A stretch of 64,000 bases of DNA from Hypomesus transpacificus (lineage: Eukaryota > Chordata > Actinopteri > Osmeriformes > Osmeridae), in the NCBI RefSeq assembly GCF_021917145.1, contig NC_061076.1, positions 394,501 through 458,500 of the forward strand, in the 5' to 3' direction. Below are positions 1-11,925 of this stretch, one piece after another; position 1 is the first letter of the stretch, and each line of letters opens with the position of its first letter. Made by a program: the position numbers and the translations under genes. The notes under the pieces are model-generated. The model did no database searches. It had not been told where the DNA came from and saw nothing but the letters and a program-made list of their open reading frames with translations.

Positions 1-92
1 TCATATGGGAAGGGTCCTGCTTTATCAATGAGTCATATGGGAAGTGAGTCATATGGGAAGTGAGTCATATGGGAAGGGTCCTGCTTTATCTT
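1..92. repeat. short tandem repeat at left edge
   Basis: The motif gagtcatatgggaag recurs four times, with the longer form that adds gtcctgctttatc at both ends. It is incomplete at the window edge and no function is visible. Confidence 0.7.
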
Positions 93-1074
93 TTGACAAT
101 TTGTGTTGTTGGATGTGGAGATCTGCAAAGCACACGTCATGCAAGCCCTCCAACACTTCCTGAAAGGGGCGTGCTTAAACTGAAGATGTCCCCCCTTGCA
201 TCAGTGATCTCCCCCTGGAAGTCTGGCTTGAGAGAGAGAGAGAGGTCTGGGTACCAGATTAGGGTTACCCTAACTGAAGTACAGTATTTTTTTATATTAG
301 AAATAATAGACATCACGGTAATCGGTTACTGAATATGTACTAGGACTAGGTTTGAGGGAGATGTTTCTGCTATCAGCACAAGGGTGAGTCAGCATAGTGG
401 TCAGATTTGAGGACAAGGATTTCAATCGAGATCAATAGGAGCGCTACGATAACAAATGTTTACACTGGCAGATACAGAAGCTCTGTCTATAATCCAAAAA
501 TCTTACACACACATGCTAACAACACACAGCTGAAACAGACAAAGAACCACATGCCTACATAGGAACACTGTTCAAATCAACACTCTTCTGCAGACATAAA
601 CTGTACACTTAGTTTGCTGTATGTACACTTGTGAATGAAGAGAAGGATGGATTGGAGAGGGGGAGGACTAGGGTGGAGACAAAAAGGAACCACTGAAAAT
701 GTCTCTCTGTGAATAAGAAATAAAGCCATGTTGGTTTTTATAATTCAAAAATATTTTTTTCATTTCTTAGTCACCAGTCAATGTTTTTAATCTGAAAAAT
801 AAATATATTAACCTACACAAAGACCAGACACAGCACAATCATCCTTTAAATTAACAGCTGAATTTGTATTTTTGTACATTTGACTTTAAAATATTATTTT
901 CATGAAGAAGCCCTCTTTAATTATTGGATGTTATTTTCTACATTATGGGAACATTTAAGTGAAAGGTCAGTTGTGTTCCAGATTTCTTCTATTTAACTGT
1001 CTAAACTCTGTTGGTTCATACCTTTCTTAGTCTGTTTTCAACTCTTTCCTCCAAACGCCGGGCTCTCCTCTCAG
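93..1074 (+). other. probable last intron of the reticulocalbin gene
   Basis: This is AT-rich sequence without a credible exon on either strand. The next plus-strand exon starts at 1075 in mid-gene, so the stretch is most simply intronic. The 90-residue open frame at 60-332 runs through the tandem repeat and a ga-rich simple repeat and has no recognisable content. Confidence 0.5.
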
Positions 1075-1182
1075 GACGGCCTCCTTGCTCTGTCCGAGAT
1101 CATAGACAAGATGGACTTTATTAAGACCAGCTGCATGACGGACTATGGAGGCTTGGTGGTGGATGGGCATGATGAACTGTGA
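1075..1182 (+). CDS. rcn3: reticulocalbin family (CREC) protein, terminal exon only
   Basis: A pyrimidine-rich acceptor (ctctcctctcag) precedes an open exon of 35 codons plus stop. It reads DGLLALSEIIDK at its start and ends in VVDGHDEL. DG-x-L-x-x-x-E is the second half of an EF-hand loop, and the final HDEL is the ER-lumen retention signal of reticulocalbins. The spacing F..S..T.YG..HDEL matches the RCN1/RCN3 tail. Reticulocalbins are calcium-binding proteins of the early secretory pathway. The choice of rcn3 over rcn1 rests on position: in human, RCN3 and NOSIP are convergent neighbours, exactly as here. The rest of the gene lies left of the window. An alternative acceptor at 1029-1030 keeps the same frame with 14 more codons, but would place the poor sequence FPPNAGLSS before the loop. 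Confidence 0.68.
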   Translation, partial: DGLLALSEIIDKMDFIKTSCMTDYGGLVVDGHDEL

Positions 1183-1423
1183 CCTTTCATTAGGTGACCC
1201 TACCACATCTGACCTTCTTACACCAAATGCCAAAATGATGCGTACTTCCTGTAGTGAGGTTCCAGCCTGACTTGACTACAGCCGGATCGACTGGGTGAGA
1301 CGAGCTTACATCCATTTACTAACGTCACCTCGAAACAGAGAATGATCAAGTAAGTCAAGGTTAAACATAAGAGTTTAGTTAATGTTAAAGTTAGCAGTAA
1401 CTTCTCAGGCCCTAAGCATTTGC

Positions 1424-1429
1424 AATAAA
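1424..1429 (+). terminator. polyadenylation signal, reticulocalbin gene
   Basis: AATAAA lies 242 bases downstream of the HDEL stop codon, on the same strand. It is the first canonical hexamer after the stop. Confidence 0.5.
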
Positions 1430-1475
1430 ATGATCAGAAAACAAAAACAGGATACTTGTCTATGACTCAATCAAC

Positions 1476-1481
1476 TTTATT
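1476..1481 (-). terminator. polyadenylation signal, nosip
   Basis: AATAAA on the minus strand lies 221 bases past the nosip stop. It sits only 47 bases beyond the plus-strand signal of the convergent gene, so the two 3' ends may overlap. Confidence 0.5.
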
Positions 1482-1701
1482 TTTCATCAAATTGAGGACA
1501 GACACCATGTTGCCAAAACAGAGTGATGTTACACTATGTGGATGTGTGTGTGTGTGTGTAAATGAAATAGCTACAGTTATAAACCAACAAATGAGAAATG
1601 ACCCAACAGTTGGCTTTACCCAATCAATATCTACAAGACTCCACCCTCCTCCATCCCACTTCCTCCTCCAACTCTCCCTGCACCACCTATCTCCATGCCT
1701 T

Positions 1702-4700
1702 CTACACCTGCATTACTGGCCTTGATTCTTTGGCTTTGAGTCCCACTCCAGAGCCCGCAAACCCAGTTCCTCCCTGGAAAACAAGACAGAAGAAAAGAAA
1801 TGGAGAGAAAAAGAAATACAAATTCAATTTTACACCTCGCAAGCTGTGACCACACACACACACAACTGTTAGGTGTCACACACAGTATGTATACGTGTAC
1901 ACACACACCCGCTGTAGTGGTATGATGTCCTTCTCTTTGAGTTTGTCTCCAGTCACAGGGTCAATCATGTCCTTCCTGATCAGCTTCTCCACACACTCCT
2001 GTGTCACCACAGCTCCACTGGTGACAGAGTTCAACCATGTAGGAGGCCAGGGGGCGGGGGGGAGGGTGTAGGAGGCCAGGGGGCGGGGGGGGAGGGTGTA
2101 GGAGGCCAGGGGGCGGGGGGGAGGGTGTAGGAGGCCAGGGGGCGGGGGGGAGGGTGTAGGAGGCCAGGGGGCGGGGGGGAGGGAAAGGGACATGTCACAT
2201 TCAGTACACTTACAGGGAGCTGAGAAGGGTTCTGGAATGTCTTAGTACACAACAAAACCCAGAGCAGGACAGGTGTACTAGATGGAAGATGGAGGCTCTG
2301 CCTGTCATTCACTGAGTCACGTCATGTTTGGTCCTTAATGTCTTGTGACTGATTTGCTATGTGGATTAAGACATGAGAAGATGAGAGGTCACTAATCTTA
2401 AAAAGCACAAACTTTTGTTTCTCATATGGGAAATCATGTATTTATACTGTATATCAATGATATAATAATGACACTGTGTGCCAACTAAGTTGCATCGATG
2501 TAAATTAAAATGTCAACGTTGGAATTTGTTCTTTTGACAGCGATTCCATATAAGTGGTGAGGTAGTAAACCATCTAATCAAACTGAGATCCAGTCGTGGT
2601 ACTCACGAAGGTCGCAGGACGGAGCAGGGGGTGCTGTTTCCCAGGGTGTCTTTGGTCACTGCACACACATACCTCTCCTAAGGACACATTATAGAGACAT
2701 GTTTACAACATACATCTGTGTTTGCATGTACATGTGTCGTTGTTCTATGTTTGAATGAGTTCCACCATAAGGCTTGAAGAGGTCGGTCCTTAACAATGTA
2801 ATACGTCTTCAGGCTGAACTCATGAGGGTGGTAAATGACACGGTTAGCATGTTAGCATGTTAGCATGTTGCTGACCTGCCGTGTGAGAAGGGCCACTCGG
2901 TCCAGGCTGGGGTCCAGGGCTTTGAAGCGCACAGGGATGAGCTCATTCATCTTCAGGGGCCTCCCCGACATCGGACACAGCACCGTCTTACTCTGACAGG
3001 GTGGGAGAAGAGGAACAAACCTTTGATCATGGCTCAGACAAAAACAAGCAAGTAACTACCTCACAATTCTCATTTAAGCCACTGGCATGTCCCCTATTGC
3101 CAATATATATTGCATAAGAGCTATTGCATTAGCACCTCAAATACAGTGATAACGGTTCACAAACAAAGAGCACGTTGACATGAACATTTTGACCTAGCTG
3201 ACAGAAGAGGCAACAAACTTGTTATGGAACGCTACCTCAGACAACGACCCTGGTTCAGGACTAACCTGGCCCCACAGTGGGGTTGAGGAAAGGATAAATG
3301 GTTTTAGGGTATCACAAAACTAATATGTCAAACTGGAGCATCTGTTCCAGCTGACTTCTAAACTGTTACTACTTTTTACTCTTATGTCCCTTTGTCCAGG
3401 CAGTATAAAACATACACGAGCAATGGAAGACATTTGTTGCCTAAAAATATATATTTATATGCTTTGAAAATACTGAAAAATATGTTGATGTTTTCATTCA
3501 AATCTAACAGAAAAATTGGAAGAAAAACAAGGCAGTCAAATTACTGGTTTCTTTAGTAAGGTGGGTTTGGCTTCAGGCGTTAGCATGGGGATCCAGAAGC
3601 TGGGTAGGCTCTGGGTAGAGCCAGGCGCAGAGGAGGAGGAGGAGCTGGAGCCAGGAGCAGAGGAGGAGGAGTCTGTCATGGAAGAACTGGCTGAGATGCT
3701 GGCGCTGCTCTGACCGTCTGTCCTAACCGTCTGGCCGTCCTTGGTCAAGCCTGGTGAGACACGGGACATCAGCTCACATTCTTAAGGCCGATTTATACTT
3801 CTGCTTTTTACGCACACGCACACGGGGACCGCCCTCTCCGTCAAGAAACGCCCTCTGCGTGTCCTCTCCGAGCCCCTCGCAGAGCTCTGTGTGCACCTCT
3901 TGATTTTCCTGACTATCCGTCCGTGCATCCATCATTTTACGGATACCCCTTGGCTGTGATTGGTCCGTATTAAGAACCGCTTGCATCAGGGGTGGGGGCG
4001 GGCGGGGTTGCCGTGACCAACAAGAGACCAGAATCCTTTGACCGCCATTGTTGTAAGTTTTTACAACTCTTATTTCAGCTAAACAGTACATGTAAATCAG
4101 CATCTGAATTAAAATGTGACGAGAAATGGGCAGTGTAGTTGCTGAAAATTTGCTTATTTTATTGATGAAACGGCTCCTTTGTAAATTTGCTCCGACTTTT
4201 CGATAACCTAGCTAGCATTGCAGTGCTTTCTACTGTTCTGGCAGTGAATTGCTTTCAGCACGCAGAGCCATCGGAGTAGTATAAATTCAACCAATCCGTC
4301 CAACTCCGTCCGACTCTGTGCGTGCGTCTGTCCGTTAACGGAGACGCAGAAGTATAAATCGGTCTTTACTCAAATCTTCGATTCCGTTGATACAGGGTTG
4401 CACACTTGACCAAATGCTGCTCACACAACTGCACAGCTACACAATGACACTTTCTCTCTGTGTCTTACCTGAGGTGAAGGGGTTGATGGGCTTGGACACA
4501 ATACTGTTCTCCCTGGTCTTGAATCTCTCAGCCCTCTCCCTCTCCTCTGACTTTGACTCAAGTCGACTGTCACTCTTCTGAGTCTGTTTCTGCTTTTCGT
4601 AGGCCTGACGGGAAGAGGGAAACCATGACAGTAGGAGGAAGAGAGACACCAAGATGGAGGGGACAAGTCCTCTTATTCAAGGTGAAAACTTGTATTCTCT

Positions 4701-5622
4701 CTAAGAAGGGTACAGGTCACACAAAGATGCACAACAAACTTGACTGATTTGAGAAGATTTCATTGGTTCACTTATTGCTTGGACTGAGAGCAGTAAGCCA
4801 ATTTCATCCAATTCAGTTTATCCACAACAGATGCAAAATGTCAATACCTTATCCTGTCACTTGCAACCAATGTAAAGCTAGAGCACATACACCACTGAGA
4901 TCAAGAATTCCTTCAATGAGTCAAACTTGCCTTCATTTTCTTTGCAATATCTGTCTTCTGGTGAAGCATGTACTCCAGGATGGCCTGCTTCTCATACAAG
5001 TATCCATCTAGACTAAAGATGAAAAAGTGGAATCTTGTGGGCATTCACAAACAAGGTCACAGTGATGAATGTATATTATGACAATACATCTTCAGTCCTC
5101 GGGTACAACTCGCGGTTCACGATGTGTGATGTTGTATCCATAAGCCTTGACATACGTTACAACAGGGTCCCTGCACGGCTGTAGAGAAAGGCAACAGCAG
5201 TCAAAGTCCTTAATTGCATCCTTGCCCAAACGCACACTTTGTGTCCCATAACCAGATGCCGCTGAAAAGAAAAGAGGGGTGGTATTTAAAGTCTTTCCAA
5301 TTAATTTCTTGAGGACAGGGATATAAGCTTCAGGATAGAAACTAAATGGGCGCAATTGTTGTGATGGTCAGGCTTCATTAATACCCAGTGGATAAAGAAG
5401 TTAGAGCTAGGCTAACTTTGTGCTTCCTACAGTAGCTGTTGGTTTACACTAGTAGCCTGATGTTCGTTTCAGTACTACGACTAGGCAAAAGTGCTACAAA
5501 AATAATCTTACAAGGGCTAAAAAACCAACACGAGCAGTACATATTTACTCACCCGTGTCTTTTCTCTTCTCGTGGTAAGTGTATACGGCCCCCGCTGTAC
5601 AATTTTTCCCATGTCGCGTCAT
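1702..5622 (-). CDS. nosip: nitric oxide synthase-interacting protein (E3 ubiquitin ligase)
   Basis: Nine coding exons join in frame to 322 residues (human 301): 5553-5622, 5156-5261, 4931-5012, 4469-4604, 3545-3750, 2876-2992, 2607-2677, 1909-2017, 1702-1773. The start MTRHGKNCTAGAVYTYHEK is the family N-terminus. A Cys-rich half RING/U-box follows (DFDCCCLSLQPCRDPVV), then a charged helical stretch, a Ser/Glu low-complexity linker, the LPSFWIP motif, and a C-terminal U-box-like half (CPMSGRP, CAVTKDTLG, SGAVV..ECVEKLIRKD), ending GGTGFAGSGV. NOSIP binds nitric oxide synthases and acts as a ubiquitin ligase in nucleus and cytoplasm; this is family knowledge. Intron 3 starts with GC, not GT. 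The linker in exon 5 (PGSSSSSSSAPGS) is expanded relative to my memory of mammals. Intron 4 holds a MITE and intron 7 a G-rich minisatellite. Confidence 0.95.
2039..2184. repeat. G-rich minisatellite, 29-30 bases x 5, in nosip intron 7
   Basis: Five near-identical units of gtaggaggccag followed by long G runs. The plus strand has four or more G-runs per two units, so quadruplex formation is plausible; the nosip transcript carries the C-rich strand. The array ends about 20 bases from the acceptor of exon 8 (exon starts 2017). Confidence 0.92.
3785..4365. mobile_element. PIF/Harbinger-like MITE in nosip intron 4
   Basis: A 20-base terminal inverted repeat opens with AGGCCGATTTATACTTCTGC at 3785. 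It closes with its complement ending at 4365, with one mismatch (GGCC against GACC). The 581-base element is flanked by the 3-base direct repeat TTA (3782-3784 and 4366-4368), the target duplication expected of PIF/Harbinger transposases. It contains no transposase frame, so it is non-autonomous. Confidence 0.8.
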
Positions 5623-6010
5623 TTTTAGGAAAGTTCTGTAGCTAGCTAATCAGTTCCTTGTTTCGATAGCCTACTAGTAGCTCTAGTAACTAGCCGGAAA
5701 GCACAACACTACGCTTACTACCCACTCAGTCAGCTAGCTAGCCAACAAGGGTATTTGATTTGCGTCGAGTAAACAGACTACGCGTCAAGTTAAAGACCCC
5801 AAAACCTTATTAGCAATTCGAATTTAAATGTAACGTTAATATTTGAGTGTGGCTAGCATTAGAGCTAGGTAGGCTAATACGATAAAATAAGTACACTACG
5901 CGTATTTACACCGGAACCCACTTCGTGTGCTTGCTATGGATTTCAAAATAAAAGATGAACTACATGATTTAAATTAACGCCTACATGTATGGCACGCCGA
6001 GTTAGTCAAA

Positions 6011-6060
6011 ATTAAATAAATAAATAAATAGGTAAATAAATAGATAAATACATACATACA
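6011..6060. repeat. (AAAT)n-type simple repeat
   Basis: Runs of aaat, then agat and atac tetramers, form a degenerate microsatellite upstream of nosip. Confidence 0.8.
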
Positions 6061-6969
6061 TAAGCCTATGAAATAAACTCTGAAACAAAACAAAGATGGC
6101 AATAAATATATAAAGATAGCATTATATAAGTATAAAACTGAATCCATTTACCGACATCAATAAATAAATAAATGTATTTAATTCAAAATGACGTTTTTGT
6201 AAAGACAACATTTATTCATTTCATGGGACTTTTATTTCCTAATGCCAAATGTATTTATCTTTTGACAGTTTTACACACCAAATATATTTCTGTGCTGTAT
6301 TTATTTCCGATCTTACATGCAAACGAGAGGGGCGTGGTTATCTTCAGACCAACGCAGCTCCACACAAGATAGAAGGCAGATAGGACACCTAGATTCGGTA
6401 GATTATGGAAGACATTAGTCATGTCAGAGATCGCATGCTGGCCTAATAGATCAAATTGATCAGCATGGCTTGTCAGGATGTATTATTTTGGCACACATTG
6501 TAGATTTTGTAGAGGTACTTGGGCAGATAAGTGCTGTAAGGTTTTGTATAGGCGGAGCCAAAACCCGACCGATCTACGTCACAGTGACCTATCTATGTCA
6601 GATCTCAGACGGCTGTTACTCCGTTGGTACGATGCAAAGACAAAGTAATTAATACATAAACACTCAGAGACTGCATGTAAGTCTGTTCTGATATCTGCAA
6701 TTGATTTAGCTGTTGCTGTTGTTGCTAAATTCAATAAATTCGATGGGGCGGAGATTCAGCTCCTTCAGGCGACACGCCTGGTCCTAAAATTGCCCCCGCA
6801 GAGAAGACCGATGATTTTCTCACAATTTCAAAGCCAAATTGAACATACTTGTCTGTGAGTTTTAGACCTCCATTCATTCTGCACTCGACCGTTAGCGCCC
6901 TCATATGGAACTTGAGTAGAACTGCAACCAGCTCAGAACCCGGAAGTTTCTCGAGAGTGGCAGTTCCCC

Positions 6970-7005
6970 CCATAGATATATATAAACTGCCTTTTATATC
7001 TATGG
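6970..7005. repeat. short hairpin, 11-base perfect arms
   Basis: CCATAGATATA at 6970 is the exact reverse complement of TATATCTATGG ending at 7005, with a 14-base loop. It could be the end of a small DNA element, but no second copy exists in the window. Confidence 0.5.
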
Positions 7006-7920
7006 TTCTCTCTTCTCTTTAGACATTCTCTGACATAGGTGCGTTCTTCTTTCGCTTTTAATTGTAGATTGCAACCTGATTGCAACCAACGTTAATGAGG
7101 TGCGTTACCGCCACCTACTGTTCAGGAGTGTGAGCCGGCTCCGCTCCTAAACTGCTACGGTGAGGAATCACTCTTCGGGTATCTGTGATTTGTTTTTACA
7201 GTCTATGTCTGTGATCATGAAACACGTGACTACTACAGTTACTTTATAACTTGATTACAGTGTTGTCAGTGATTGCTAAAAATATGTAAATGACATTTTA
7301 CAGAAATCACTCAATGGATTTAAAACAAAGTACAAACTGTTGAATGCCGATGAAGGCATCAGTGTTCAGTTATTCTAGTTACTGTCCACATTAAAGGAAC
7401 CTCAAAGTACCTCAGTCTATGGTTATGACTTAACAAGCTTAATCTAAACATGTTTACCTTTAAATACAATGTTAATGTTGCTAGACTCGGGACTGGTTAA
7501 CCTTGAGGTCCCATAGATGAATTCAGCCTTCAAACTATGACATTTTGATGTGGGTGTGTTTTTATTTCTGAGGGACAGCACAGTTTGAATGGCTACCAAC
7601 ACAATGTTCTTTGGTCAGCATTTTTATTACATTGGCATGGTATTACATTTTTATTCAATTTTGTTACATTTCAATTGTTGCACACTACCAGTCCAAGCTA
7701 ACAAGTAGAGGTCAAGTACGCCCCACCACTCACAACAGTCGCTCAGCTACTTAGGGTTAGTCTAAGATGATTGTCTAGGATCATAGTAATTGGCATACAC
7801 CATGTACAGGGTTATAGGTTGCATAAAGAAATAATGGGCATTACACCTTTCAACATTACGGGCAGAGCCGGGATACTGTTAACGTGTGCAACATGGTGGC
7901 TGGGCTATACGGCTCATCCT

Positions 7921-8036
7921 GCTGAATGAGGCTGAGCCTGCTGTATGAGGCTGAGCCTGCTGTATGAGGCTGAGCCTGCTGTATGAGGCTGAGCCTGCCG
8001 TATGAAGCTGAGCCTGCTGTATGAGGCTGAGCCTGC
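7921..8036. repeat. 19-base minisatellite x 6
   Basis: The unit gctgtatgaggctgagcct is repeated about six times with few substitutions, in the jpt2/nosip intergenic region. Confidence 0.9.
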
Positions 8037-8925
8037 TCTGTTGGCCTGTCATGCTATCTTCCAGAGTTCACTTGTGTGCCACAGTTTTAATTTAAAACAT
8101 AAATTAAAGGCCTCCCCAAACTGATTTACCATTCTTAGAGCAAACAGTGTCTGAACCAAACCAGAAACACGATACATTCAGTATTTGCCCCAGTGGACAA
8201 GATCAAAATTGAAGGAAAATAAACTTTGGGTCAAGGCAATTGGCTGACGTAGCTCTTTGTGTATTAGATTTTTTTTGTTGGCTTTTTTTCCCTGAACAAA
8301 GTTTTATAAATGTATAGTATATGATAACATAAGCTTAAGCAAAAACATAAGCAAGACAGAAATGCAAAAGAAATATGGTTAATTGGCAAAACGTAAGCAA
8401 ACTGATGACATTACCCATTTGCATTAGTGGTTAGAACAACAAGCAAGATGAACAGACAGTAAAAGGTCTATAGAATGTAGAACAGTAAACGGAACTGAGT
8501 TTGGTGGATGAACATTGAGGGTGCCTGAAACACAGTAGACCTATTTTACTCACCAGCCTTTCATCACAATCCATTACCAAGTCAAAGATGAACATTTACA
8601 GTGAGTAATTACATGATTACACACGTCACCTCAACACAGTAACAGGACAGTAGTGATTGCAAGCGTTTCATCCAGAAAACAACAACACAAAGAGGTCCTC
8701 AGGAACGGTCTTAAAGTGCAGAAGAATGCAGACCAGGGATGTGATATGAAATGTGACAAATAAATCAAACATGAATCATTGAGATGTGACTATTTCCTTT
8801 ATAAGGGAATAGAGGATCATTTTTAACAACAAATCATCCCTGGAGGACAGTGAGAAAGGGTGGAATGAGGGAGGATAAAACAAACAAAAAGAATGTGTAC
8901 AGAAAGAAGAGAGATGGGAAGTTGG

Positions 8926-11925
8926 TCAATAGAAGACCACGCTGGACTTTCCTCCAGGGGGGTTGAGGACCTTGTTGTGGGAGCGAGGCCGAGCCCCCAG
9001 ACGGGGCTCGTGGTCCTTCTCCAGGAGCCTGGAGGGAGCGGAGGGCTCTGCCTCAGACTGGAGCTGTTCCACCTTTACAGGTGGAGGACAAATCACTGGT
9101 ATTTGAGTTTCCTTTGGCTGAGAAGCTGAAAGGGACATGGAGAGTTGAGTAAGGTGAGAGGTGCAGCACCCCAGTTTTGAGAGGTTTCCCTACATAATAA
9201 CCAACTCCTCTGGAAATAACCATCCCCTCGCTATAGAATAACCAACTGTCTCAGTGAGACTTTCCTATGGTACATTTTTATAAAGGAACTTTTGAAAAGT
9301 CTTCTTCTGGTTTTCCCTTTCATGACGTGTCTGGGCACTGTTACAGACCGATTGTGTCTAAGATGAGAGTGCCAATTTAAAACATTTGAAAATAAACTTA
9401 TAGGTTTCATTTGTTTTAACAATATTTGGCACCCTTTTTTGTAATACACAGTGACACATTATACATAATGGGGAGTCCAGACGGCATTATAAAAGTGTTA
9501 TATTATCTACAGGTTATATACATATTGCATTATTAAACCTGTTTGTCTTTTAAACAAGGTTTGGATTTGAGGGTTTTAGGTCCTAAAGCTTAGAGCTAGT
9601 CCAGTCATTCTGTAGCAGAGCATGTCAACATACTTGTAATACTACTTACAGTGCGTAAGAGCCCAGGAAGGGTTTGTATTATACAAGACATAGTGCAACA
9701 ACAGAATCACAACAGGTGCTAACTGTAAGCATCGTCCACTTGGTTCAATTGGAGGGATTTTTATGGGGGCCTAAAAAAGGTAAAGAACCTTCATTTTGGG
9801 TTTGAGTAAACAGGCTGTGTAGGCAAATAACTCACTTGGAGGCTCTTGTTCAGGAGTGGCACTTGAAGACATGTTTATGTTATCCTGGAAATGACAGAAT
9901 ATATCACCCACCCACCAACAAAGAAGACAACCATTCCATATTCACACAATGGATTCAAAGCACTTAGTGAAAACAGTCCTGTAACAGACGATGTAACATA
10001 GTATTTTTCTAATTGTTTCCACATTAATCAATACTCACAGAAGTGAATAATGTAAAATAATATTTTCTTTAATAGGGATCTCTATAATTTAGAAATATGT
10101 TTGTGTTTTGCTGCTGTTCTATCAATGACTTTGTTCTCACTGTCTCCGTTGCCTACTTGGACCACAAGTGACAGGTGTCAGTACTTCAAACTCTGGGTTA
10201 CTAGGTGTTTGGTTTGATGGCTTCCAAATATTGCTGCAATAACTTGCCTTTGGTTTATTAGGGTGGCTCCGGGTAGTGGCAGGGGGCACGGAGCGCTCTG
10301 CTTCCCCAAAGATGCTGCTGGTCGGCCCACCTGGAGGAGCCGGTCTGTGCTGCTGTGAGGGAGCCTTGGGTTCGTCAAATATCCCACTGCTCCTCCCCCC
10401 TATATGAGAACAAAAGAGATCAACTACCCGTCACCAATGACAGCTTGTGTAAAATATGAACAATAACGGCTCAAATACGAATGTTTATTAAATCACAAGA
10501 TAAATCTATCAAGTAAATGTTAGACACCAAAGATACTAAATCATGGTCTTTTAAAATCCCACAATTTTACCCAGAACTTGTGTCAAAGCTTCATCACCAA
10601 ATGGTCTATGCCAAACCTGACTTTTCTTTGTGGTTGTAACTTTACTCATGGGCCTTTTCTGACCATTTCTCTGCATTTGCTGCCTACACAAGTTCTGCGC
10701 TGGTGAGTGTTTTCCCTACTGGATAGACAGTTGGAGTAGGAGGTGAATAATGCAATTTCTTATTTTTCAAACATAATGATGTGACAGATTTTTGGCTGGA
10801 TCTTTGAAGTATATCTGAACTTGCCCGTGCTTCATGCACCTCTGACCTGGGGGGTTAGATCGCCTGGGGGATCCACTGGAATCCTCTACTGGCTCAAAAA
10901 TAGTGGAGGCCATTTTATGAGGCCTCCTGGAGGCAGACGCGTCTTCTTCATAACCACCAAACAAGTTACTGGAGCCACCTCCAGGAGGACGCAGCACTCT
11001 GTTACATACACACAAAGAAACAGTCTAATATACAAGTCCACATCAGCAAAAATGTGGACAAAAAAGAACGGAAATGTATGAAACAATAAATATATTGATT
11101 ATCTGCAGGCCTATAAGTGACATAGGACGTTATGCAATTAGCCCACCAACCCCTGAATATTATTGTTGTTGTTGTTAGATCTTCAAAACATTCAGTATGC
11201 TATATTGAGGTTCATAAGATTAGGCAAAAAAAATAACTCGTTTAAGTAGTTACATAATAGTTGGTTGGTCAATTTCACAAACAGTTAGCCACCTTAACAG
11301 ATAGTAGGCTAGGTAATATTACCGATGTGAAGTGGCAGTCTTCTTGCTGGTTAACCGCTAGCAAGCTTGCTAAGATGCAGTTAATTAGCTACCTAGATAA
11401 TTAGCAAAACCTAACCGAATAACGTTCGATTTGGAACAAGGACATTAAACAAATGTCAGAGTCAAGTAGGTTTCAGCCAGCCAATGACTAACAACCTCGC
11501 TTCAGTAGCTAGAGCGAGTTTAGATAGTCAAAATAGTGCACACTAACATCGCAACATTGTTAGCCTAGCTTGATGGAACAGCTAAGCTAACAAGTAACAA
11601 AGCAACAATATATTTGGAATGTATTTAGCCTAAATGGCAGCACATATGAAAAAATTTACAATCGTTCACGGTATTTGTTATGTTAGAATAATAAAAATGC
11701 ATGGCTAATAAACAAGACCGCTAGCGTTCACTTTGCATTCTACCGCGTTAGCATGCGGACAAAAAAAGAACATGATGTTGAATAAGCACATCCTAGCTCA
11801 CAACCAGTTAATTTTGTTTATACCTTTCTGATGTTAGTAAAGATTAGTTCAATGTTTTGGCTCATGTCTTACCTTGAACTTGGCTTCGCGCCATCAAGCC
11901 CTTGAAACATGTTTGTAGAAGTCAT
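8926..11925 (-). CDS. jpt2: Jupiter microtubule-associated homolog 2 (HN1-like)
   Basis: Five coding exons join in frame to 201 residues (human JPT2 190): 11873-11925, 10847-10998, 10248-10399, 9836-9884, 8926-9125. Start context is caATGACTTC, giving [12 protein letters not shown]. The family's repeated PPGG signature is present: [18 protein letters not shown], then SNPPGG..SSGIFD, then [11 protein letters not shown]. The highly conserved tail is [21 protein letters not shown] then KSSVVFY, the JPT2 ending. JPT2 is a small, largely disordered cytoplasmic/nuclear protein reported to bind NAADP and link it to calcium release; this is family knowledge. Intron 3 begins GC (AAAG then GCAAGT), and the next exon resumes DNIN where human has KPK followed by DH. 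The neighbour cramp1 is also the neighbour in human 16p13.3. Confidence 0.95.

Larger units (their letters stand above)
5623..8925. other. intergenic, nosip 5' side to jpt2 3' side
   Basis: No gene is supported here. It includes the nosip promoter (about 5623-6000, no clear TATA box), AT-rich simple repeats near 6010-6180, a short perfect hairpin near 6970-7005, a 19-base minisatellite at 7921, and AT-rich sequence that probably includes the jpt2 3' UTR. Open frames here are short and have no family signal. Confidence 0.6.

Noticed and set aside
1027-1233. 68-residue minus-strand frame
   Set aside because: It is antisense to the HDEL reticulocalbin exon, which has the acceptor, EF-hand half and retention signal.
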